Origin: Verrucomicrobiales bacterium
Lineage (GTDB): Bacteria; Verrucomicrobiota; Verrucomicrobiia; Limisphaerales; J093
Assembly: GCA_024233215.1 (NCBI GenBank)
Contig: JACKPW010000023.1
Span: 30,752 to 94,751 of the forward strand
Direction of reading: 5' to 3'
DNA length: 64,000 nt
Shown: piece by piece, positions 53,001-61,100 of the stretch
Layout of the letters: every line of letters starts with the position of its first letter
How positions within the stretch are numbered: the first letter of the stretch is position 1
Translations under genes and position numbers: made by a program
Notes under the pieces: model-generated
What the model saw: the letters and a program-made list of their open reading frames with translations, nothing else
What the model was told of the DNA's origin: nothing
Databases searched by the model: none

Positions 53001-55076
53001 CCGGATGACGCGTTCGAGGCGAGGTTTCTGGTGGACACGCACGGGCCGGCGGTGGTCGCCGCGGTGGTCATGCGGAACGGCGGGTTGGTGGGGGTGGAGT
53101 TCGATGAGGAGGTTGATGCCGGGAGCCTCGCCGATCCGGCGCACTACTCCATCGCCGGCACCCCGGCTGATGCCGTGACACCCCGGGCGGACAGTCGCTC
53201 CGCGGCGCTGCGGTTCCCGGCGATCGAGGGGGAGGCGTTCACCCTGGAAACCGTGGATTTGGAGGACTTGTTGGGGAACCGGCTGACCCAGCCTCAGTCG
53301 TCGCCGGGCACGGTACTGCCCTTGAGCAGCCTCCAGGTGGGGGCGCCCACCGGCGTCCGTGAGGCCTATACCCACGATGGGAAGCGGTTTGAGATCCTGG
53401 CGGGAGGCGGATCCGTGTGGAGCACGGCGGATTCCTTCCAGTTCTACCAGGAACCCCGCACCGGCGACTTTGACGTGAAACTCCGGATGGTTTCCCTGGT
53501 CGGCGGCAACTACAACGCCCGCCTGGGCATCATGGCCCGGGAACATCCGGGCAACAACAGCCGGTACCTGTCGGTCGTGGCCTACCAACCCAACCAGGCC
53601 AACCTGTATGCCTTCCTCCGGCGACCGGGTCAGGGAGGTGGCAGTGACACCTGGGGATCGAACCTCAGCGGCGTCACGCCGCCGAACGCCTGGGTTCGGT
53701 TGCGGCGCACGGGCGACGTCTTTCAGGCCTTCATCAGCACCGACGGATCGAGTTGGACCCAGGGAGCGGAGACCACCTTCGCGCTGCCCGGGACGCTGCT
53801 CGTCGGGTTCTTCGTCAGTTCGGAGGATACGAACCTCAGCCGCAGTGCCGCCGCCACCATTGACGAATGGGGGGAATACTCGCCGGTGATCCTGCGCGAG
53901 CCGCAGTCCCAGACGGTCTTCCAGGGTCAGACCGCCCGGTTGGGGGTGGAGGCGCGGGGAGTCGGGGAACTCGCCTACCAGTGGTACTTCGAGGGCGCCG
54001 TGCTGCCGGGGGCTACCGCGGCGGTGCTCGAACTTGCGAACATTCAGCCCGTCCGGGCCGGCAGCTATCACGTGACAATTCAAAACTCCATCGGGTCCGT
54101 CACCAGCCAGGCCGCGACCGTGGTGGTGGACACCTCGGATCCAGGAGCGGGCTTTGAGGCGGACCTGATGCCGCGTGAGTCCGGCGACGGCACGGTGGGC
54201 GTGGCGGACTGGACCATGGTGGGACGGTTCGCCGTGGGGCTCGAGGATCCGGCAAACGCCAGCGAGTTCGCCCGGGCCGATTGCGCGCCGCGCACCACGC
54301 TGGGGAACGGGGTGATCAGTGTCACCGACTGGGTCCAGGCCGGGCGTTACGTTGCCGGCCTGGAACCGTTGACCCCCGCAGGCGGGCCGAACGGGATCGG
54401 CGTGCTGAACTCCGCCGGGGTCCGACCCGTCTCCTCCGCCGCCCGCGAACTGAGCCTGCTCGGACGGACGGATTCGGCGGACGGCCTGCACGTCGCGGTG
54501 CGGCTTCGCGCTTTCGGCAATGAGAACTCCGCCAGCTTCAGCGTCGGTTTCGATGCCGGCGTGCTGGAGTTTGAGTCAGTGCGACCGGGGACCGGGGTGC
54601 GCGGTGCGGCGTTGTTGTGCAATGACCGGGCGGCGGCCGAGGGGCGGGTGGGGATCGCGCTCGCCCTGCCGGCCGGCGGCTGCCTGCTGCCGGGGGATGC
54701 CGAACTGGCTGTGCTCGAGTTCAGACGCCGGACCGGGGCGCGTCCGGTGTTGCGGCTGTCCTCCCGTCCGGCGGTGTTGGCAGCGGCGGACGACCGGGCC
54801 GGGGCCCTGGCGGTTCAGGCCTCGGCGGAGAGCTACTTCCCCGGTCCCGCCGCGGACCGGGCCTTGAGCATCGTCTCCCTCGGGGACGCGGACGGCCCGG
54901 TGACCCTGGAATTCCAAGGCGCGCCGGGAACGCCGGTGGTGCTCGAGGTTTCGGGCGATCTGGTGAATTGGGAGGTCGCGACGGAGCCGGTCGTGGCCGA
55001 TGACACGGGGTTGGCCCGGTTCACCCAGTCGGGGCGGGACACACCGCGGTTCTTCCGGGTGCGCCAGTTGGATTGA
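50007..55076 (+). CDS. Giant secreted protein with long internal repeats, a dockerin-like and a cohesin-like module
   Basis: This 1,689-residue protein has a signal anchor or Sec peptide (hydrophobic core at about 28-40). Three related units of 215-240 residues each contain (G)RTDAYNADDWLTF-type motifs at about 231, 446 and 690. Next are an SbsA-like Ig domain (about 910-1110), a DUF1349/LamG-like domain (about 1112-1290) and an Ig domain (about 1295-1375). Residues about 1384-1457 hold two dockerin-like segments (GDGTVGVADWTMVGR and GNGVISVTDWVQAGR). A cohesin-like module follows (about 1478-1600, FSVGFDAGVLEF, then GRVGIALALPAGG). The end matches the shared C-terminal module. It is 46 bp upstream of the next giant gene and may be co-transcribed. 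Confidence 0.86.
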   Translation: MNTRIPPREAGFPVASERCIRRLRHAGGLLGFVLLAAGGGEGVAAEVANWTAGTVLGNYSEPTNWDLGLVPINSVSETYILEVPANAKISYDLAGVGRVDALRLGSAATFTLEGTREFAVQGISVLDGIITASGAGAVFRSDATTATLGSRARFSAQNGGRISVDAPSFALPEDWRANEILMVANGPDSVVELPGMVSLTTRGGNGTSYNYSVSAVNGGRVDLSGLTAAVGPRTDAYNADDWLTFSVSGGGQLDLGGLARISLRTRLAPQQDWTLPALADVEMGFLTPSTGVTFDLPELQNMAAGQITLPEDSVLNAPKLAALQHVTLTVAPGAEFHAGQLSDVSDSSITVEAGGVLELGSVSVVDRLSLVARATPSLTPVATSYEMDDWRGHRTLFEADGAGVGMDLHSLETLTVTGGWSGGWNYPVIAAHGAHVDLSGLEEVTGPRTDTYSNDDWLTFYLRTGGTLDLSALRRISRKVRFLPEAGEPLHLPALEEVDGGLFTLLSGTVLDTPLLRTFRGDTYGVWVEVDFAAEMNAPVLGEIVSAGVTIHPGGRILAPEMTNILNTSLTIEAGGRLQAPKVRDLSGSALVLDPGEELLLGDIEVCDRLQFIAKTTPGFAFTAASYTTPEDWRAHRTPFEADGVGVHLALGSLETITVAGGWNASYITSINARNGGSIDLTGLQQALGGRTDAYSADDWLTFRCESGGTFDFEDVTVSRTARLQIVGPQARMTAGNLNLVAPARLEINDLGTLELTGGFEFNHTVESQVTADAAVLAFTGPGAHHLEIGGQDAGVAGYTSGNFGIGRIEVGEPGKPATLQLLDGISNGNRGGGGEPEALYLYGVDAAGLILHSGSRLIIGDLNVYLWHEGAMVHLNSLLAGGDTVAFGDGVVARFGGPAIVGMEPSGQVLPVVDHADVTFNTPINPATFTTADVQLTGSSGAIAATAVSSLGGNTYRVTFPGQSDHGFVSVRIGPAISGAGGVLIGMDQNGNGVPGDPDDAFEARFLVDTHGPAVVAAVVMRNGGLVGVEFDEEVDAGSLADPAHYSIAGTPADAVTPRADSRSAALRFPAIEGEAFTLETVDLEDLLGNRLTQPQSSPGTVLPLSSLQVGAPTGVREAYTHDGKRFEILAGGGSVWSTADSFQFYQEPRTGDFDVKLRMVSLVGGNYNARLGIMAREHPGNNSRYLSVVAYQPNQANLYAFLRRPGQGGGSDTWGSNLSGVTPPNAWVRLRRTGDVFQAFISTDGSSWTQGAETTFALPGTLLVGFFVSSEDTNLSRSAAATIDEWGEYSPVILREPQSQTVFQGQTARLGVEARGVGELAYQWYFEGAVLPGATAAVLELANIQPVRAGSYHVTIQNSIGSVTSQAATVVVDTSDPGAGFEADLMPRESGDGTVGVADWTMVGRFAVGLEDPANASEFARADCAPRTTLGNGVISVTDWVQAGRYVAGLEPLTPAGGPNGIGVLNSAGVRPVSSAARELSLLGRTDSADGLHVAVRLRAFGNENSASFSVGFDAGVLEFESVRPGTGVRGAALLCNDRAAAEGRVGIALALPAGGCLLPGDAELAVLEFRRRTGARPVLRLSSRPAVLAAADDRAGALAVQASAESYFPGPAADRALSIVSLGDADGPVTLEFQGAPGTPVVLEVSGDLVNWEVATEPVVADDTGLARFTQSGRDTPRFFRVRQLD

Positions 55077-55122
55077 GCCGCCGGGGTTGTTGCAGACGGG
55101 TCCACCAAGCCTTGCTCACGCC

Positions 55123-58100
55123 ATGAAACGGAACCGATGGATTCAGTCCGCAACGCTGGCGGGCGCGCTGGGAATTGGCGCGGGCGCCGGCGCCCTGGCC
55201 GCCACCGAACTGGCCCTGGGTCGGGTGGGCGCTTACGAGACGCTGCCTGTTTCCGTGCCGTTGACCGTGACCGTCGGAGGGGGCGAACAGGCGTTGGCCT
55301 TCAGCGTGTCCTTCGATGCGGAACGGTTGCGCTTCCAGCAGGCCGTCCTCGGCGATGGCGCGGGCGGGGCGTCGCTCGTGCTGAACCTCAGCCAGGCGGA
55401 TCAGGGCCGGGTGGGGCTGGCCCTTGCCCAACCTCCCGGCGCCGTCTTCAGCGCGGGAACGCTGGAACTGGTTGACCTGCACTTTCAGGCCCGGGACGGT
55501 GCGGGTTCGGTCGAGGTGCGCTTCGGGGATGCGCCGGTGGTCCGGGGCGTGGCGGATGCTTCCGGGAACACCCTGCCTGCCGGTTGGGTGAACGGGAGCG
55601 TGGAGGTTGCCGTCCTGCCACCTCCGACCTTCACGGTGGTTCCCCTTGACCAGACCGTTTCGGCGGGTGCCAACGCGGTGCTCGCCGCCGCCGCCCAAAG
55701 TCCCGCCCCGCTGGCCTGGCAGTGGTTTCACGACGACGTCCCGCAGCCCGGCGCGAATGGTCCCCGCCTCGTGCTCCGCGACCTTTCGACCCCGGATGCC
55801 GGAACCTGGCGCGTGGCGGTGTCGGCGGGTCCGGGAAGAGTCAGCGAGCGCGAGATGACCCTCACGGTGATGCCGGATTTGCGTTCCGGTCTGGTGGGAC
55901 AATGGGATTTCGCAGAAGGCGACCTCCTGGCCGGGGTGGGGCTGGACCTGGAGTATCGGGGCGACACGGAGTCCGTCACGTCGTTCGGCGAAGTGGAGTT
56001 CGGCGGGCAGTCGGCGGCTGTCATGACCTTCCCCCGGGCCACCCAGGCCCAGGGCTACCGCCTGTTTCCCGCCACGGATGGCAACGCCGGCGGGACCCGG
56101 CTCAATCGCTACACCTTGGTGATGGACGTTCTGCATCCGGCCGGGGCAGGTGGCCAGTACCTGGCTCTGCTGCAAACCGACCCTGCCAACAGCGGTGACG
56201 CCGAGCTGTACGTCACGCCGGACAACGGGCTCTGGGTGCGGGGCGAGGGGACGGTCGGGGCGGGCCTGGTGACCCTGGACGTATGGCATCGCCTGGCCTT
56301 TGCGGTCAACGCGGACGCCGGTCTGGTGGCGGCCTTCCTGGACGGCCGGTTGGTGCATCGATTCAGCTTTCCGGGTGTGCTGGACGGCGAATACTCGCTG
56401 GGCCCGGAGGCGTTGCTTTTCACGGAGAACAACAGCCAGACCTCGGTCGGATCGGTGAACAGCATTCAGCTCTACGACCGGTTGCTGGCCGACGCCGAGA
56501 TCGAGACACTCGGGGGCCCCACGGCCGCCGGGTTGCCGCGTTCGCAGCAGGACATGAGTCCGCCGAGTCTCGTGGTTGCACCGATCTCTGAAACGGTGCG
56601 GGAAGGCGAAGCTGTCACCCTCACCGCCGTGGCCCGGGGAACCCCGCCTCTGGTTTTTCGCTGGCAGCGCAATGGTGTCGACGTGCCGGAGGCGGTCAGC
56701 CCCCAGTTGCATCTGCCCGCGGTGAGCGCGGCCGAAGCGGGGGATTACGCGGTCCTCGTGTCGAACACCGCGGGCACCGTTACCAGTCACCCGGCGACGG
56801 TGAGCCTCAGCACCGAGGAGCGATTGCTGACGGTGGGGAGTGTCGAGATTCCGCGTGGCCAGGCCTCGAATGTTCCGGTGGTGCTGCACGCGTTGGGCGG
56901 GGAATCGGCGGCCTCGTGGTCGGTTCAGTTCGATCCGGAACAACTGCGATTTGCCGGCCTGACGGGGGTTGGGGGCGGGACCGCGCTGGCCCGGACCACG
57001 GACCTGGGCGACGGCCGGGTGGGAATCGCCTTCGCCCTGCCGCCCGGACAGGTACTGGCCGCGGGGGACCATCCGCTGGCCAACCTCCGGTTCGAGGCGC
57101 TGGGGGAGGGGGGCGACATTCCACTCGAGATGACGGGTAGTCCGCTGCCGGTCGAACTGGTCGATCGGGCGGGAAACCCGCGGCAGGTCACCGGGGTGGA
57201 TGGTGTGGTGGCGATCCTGTCCGCCCCGCGCATCACGTCGCAGCCGGACAGCACGGCGGGAGCCCCCGGCGGCACGGTGACTTTCGGCGTGGAACTGGTG
57301 GGGACGGAGCCGTTCAGCTACCAGTGGCGGTTCAACGGCAGCCCCATCCCGGGGGCGACCTCGCCAACCCTGCAGATCTCGAATCTCGAACCCGCCGACG
57401 CGGGCGAGTACTCGGTGGAGGTGGGCAACCGCGTGGGATCGGTGAGCAGCGAACCCGCGCAACTGGTGATCGGACGGTTGTTGCGCGTGGGCAACGCGGG
57501 CGGGTTCAGCGGCGAAAGAGTGGAAGTGCCGGTAATGCTGTTTGCGCTGGGCGACGAGAATTCCCTCGGAGCGAGCGTCGCCTACGACGCGGATCGGATC
57601 GAGTTGCTTGAAGTGGTGCCGGGGAACGGAGCCGTCCAGGCCAGCCTCTTGTTCAATGGCGAAACCCCCGGTCGGGCAGGGTTCCTGGTGGCGTTGCCCA
57701 CCGGTGGCACCTTCAGCCCGGGCTGGCATGAGGTGGCCCGGATGGCCCTGCGAACCCCAGGCCCGGTGGCCCGGACGGCGTTGGCATTCGCGTCGGAACC
57801 CGTGGCGGTCGAAGTCTCCGATGCGGCCGCCACCCCGCTGTCCACGACCCTCATGAACGGCAGCCTGACCACCACCCCGCGGCCGGTGGATGTCGATCAG
57901 CTTCCCGACCTTCTCCCCCTCGCTCCGATTGCGCCCAGCGTGGCGCACCTGGGACAACCGGTGCTGATCCAATGGCGCGTGCGGAATCTCGGTCCGCAGC
58001 CGGCCGTGGCTCCCTGGCAGGAGGCGCTGTACCTCACCCCCGCGCCCGACAGCCCGCAACGCCAGCTCATCGCCCTCATCACGGTGTCGGCGGATCTGCC

Positions 58101-61100
58101 CCCCGGCGGCGAGATCACCCGCAGCCAGACGCTCGTGCTGCCCCCCTCGGCCGCGGGCGAGAACTTCCTGCTCGTCGAGGTCGACGGGCCGAACACCCTG
58201 GCCGAGCGCCGGGAGGACAACAACCGGGCGGCCGGTGCCACCGGCGTCCTCCTGGTCGGTCCCGACCTCCAGGCGTCTGCCCTGACGACTCCCGTGGAGG
58301 GCGAACAGGGCACCTCCATTCCCGTGGCCTGGACCGTCGTGAACCAGGGCACCTCCGCCACCCTGTCCGACTGGCGGGACCGGCTGATTCTGAAACCCCT
58401 GACCGGCACGTTGGCGGACGGCATCGAGTTGCTCAGTCTTCCACCCGCGCGCTGGCCCCTTGCGGTTGCCGAACACTATCGGCGGGAAACCGCGGTGACC
58501 CTGCCGCTGAGCCGTCTCTTCCCGCCGGGGGACTATCAACTCGTTGTTCTGACCGACGCCGGCAATGTCCAGGCCGAGCTGGATGAATCCAACAACGCCG
58601 CCGAAACCGGCCTGCGACTGACCCGGGTGCCCCCGCCGGATCTGGTGCTCGCCGGCATCACCGCGCCCTCCACAATCCCCGCCGGCCAGCCCGTCTGGGT
58701 CACGTGGACGCTGCGCAATGACGGCGCCTCCGATGCGCTCGGTCCCTGGGAGGACGCCCTGCAACTCGCCGATTCCGCCGGGGGACCGGCATTCGTGGAA
58801 CTTGCACGGGTGCCCTTCACGGGCCTGCTCGCGGCCGGGGCCTCGGTCACCCGCTCGAACCTCGTGGTTCTGGCTCCCACCCTGGCGGGCTCCCGCTTTG
58901 TGCGTGCGGTCGCCGACGTCGACGACCGCCTCCCGGAAACCGACGACACCGGCAACAACTCCCGGACGATGGCCACCGCTTCCCAGGTTACCGCCCCGAA
59001 CCTGGTGGTGCAGAGCCTGACTGTGCCAGCCACTGCGGTTGCGGGGACCGCGGTGCCGGTTTCCTGGAGCGTGCGGAATGCGGGCAACGCCGCCGTCATG
59101 CTGCCCTGGACGGACCGATTGATCTTCAATGGCCCGGACGGTTCGCAGGTCCTGCTGGACCGGAGGGTGGAGGACCAGGTGCCCCTGGGTGCCGGAGCCG
59201 CCTATTCGCGGTCGGTGTCCGTCCCGTTGCCCCTTCTGACCGGAGCCGGGGCCGGGGCCCGCACGTTGTCGCTGATCACCGACTTCCGGGCGGACGTCGC
59301 CGAGTCGGTGGAAACCGACAACACCCGGGAAAGTGTGGCCGTCGCCGTCAGCCTTCCGCCCATGCCCGACCTGGCGGTGCAGACCGTTGCCGGCCCCGGG
59401 GATGCATTTCCGGGCGGCGAAGTGGAACTGGTTTGGACCGTCGTCAACCTGGGCGAGGCCCCCGTTCCCGCCCCCTGGCAGGAGCGACTGTTCCTTTCCG
59501 CCGATGCCGTTCCGGGAGACGATTTGGAACTGGCCACTGTCGAGATCGGGGAATCCCTCGCCGCCGGCGCCAGTGTCAGTCGCACGAACCGGGTGCGGCT
59601 GCCGCTGAGCCTGGCCGGTGTTTTCCGGTTCGTCGCCGCGACCGACAGTGCCGGGGATGTTGTCGAGCAGGACGAGTCCAACAACCTCGGGATTGCCACC
59701 GTCCCCACGGCCCTCCCGGCCCGGCTTACCCTCGACCTCCCCACCCTCACCGTGCGCGAGGATGCCGATCCCCCGACCTTGCGTGGCCGGCTGTTCCGGT
59801 CCGGTGGGACGGCGACGCCCCTGCAAGTGACGTTGACCAGCAGTGATCCGGGCGAACTGCAGACCCTGGACCGCGTCACCCTGCCCGCCGGGTCGAGCGC
59901 CGTCGACGTGAACTTCGGGATCGTGGCGGACGGCGTCGTGGACGGTCCCCGGGCCGTGACCCTGACGGCGTCCGCACCGGGAATGCTCGAGGGAACGGCA
60001 CTCGTGACAGTTCAGGACGCGGACCGGTTCCCCCTGGTTCTGGAGCTGGACGCGGCATCCGTGGTCGAAGGCGGGAGTGTCGGCGCGGCGGTGTTCCTGC
60101 CCGACGCCTTGGGCAGGGATCTGGAGGTGTTGATTCACAGCGCGGACCTCGGGTTGGGGTTGCCGGAATCGGTGCTGATTCCCGCCGGCGAGGGCATGGC
60201 TGCGTTCAACATTTCCGCCGTGGACGACTCGATCCTGGCGCCCGGGCGCACGGCGAAGATCACGGCGACGGCGGAAGGCCATACCCCCGCCGACCAACTG
60301 CTCGACATCATCGACAACGACGATCCCGGATTGGTGGTGGAGGTCATGCCGTCGGTTTTCAGCGAGGGGGCCGGTGGGCTGGCGGCGCGTGGCCGGGTCA
60401 CCCGGACGCACGTCACCGACCGCTATCTGACGGTTCAGCTTCGCGTGAGCGACACCACCGAGGCCCGGGTGCTGCCGCAGATCGTGATTCCGGGTGGCCG
60501 GGACTCGGCGGAGTTCTTCTTCAGCGCGGTGGATGATGAGGTGGTGGACGGCGATCAGGAGGTTCAATTGCAGGCCCAGGTGGCGGGTGCGGACTCGCCC
60601 GTGCCGCTGGCTGCGGCGACGCCGGCGACCTTCATTGTGACGGACGACGACGGACCGGCCCTGCGGCTGGTTCCCGGGAGCACGCTGGCCCGGGAGGGGC
60701 TTTCTCCAGCCTTTACGGCGGTGGTGTCGCGCAACACCGGCACCGGCTCGCCTCTTCCGGTGACGCTGGCCTCGAGTGATCCCACCGAGGCAACCGTTCC
60801 CTCCGGGGTCGTGATCCCTGCCGGGGCAACCTCCGTGACCTTCCCCGTTAACACGGTGGCGGACGGCGTGCCGGATGGCAGTCAGGCGGTGACCCTGACA
60901 GCGGGTGCCTCCGGGCATTCCACCGCGGCGACGGTGATCACGGTGACGGACGCCGAGTTGCCCGACCTCGTGGTGCGCGACCTGGAAGTGCCTGCCGGTG
61001 GTCTGACGCGGGGGCTGTTTACGGTCCGTTACCGGGTCACGAACCAGGGCTTTGCGCCGGTTTCCGGCAAACCGCTCCAGCGCGTGATCCTGTCACCGGA

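Noticed and set aside
49713..54491. Two long minus-strand frames (745 and 619 codons) opposite the dockerin-like protein
   Set aside because: Same reason: no motifs, and the sense strand has clear domains.
55021..60918. A 1,965-codon open frame on the minus strand, antisense to the scaffold-like gene
   Set aside because: It has no domain resemblance, is rich in Arg, Gly, His and Gln, and mirrors the codon bias of the real gene. Long antisense frames are common in such high-GC DNA.
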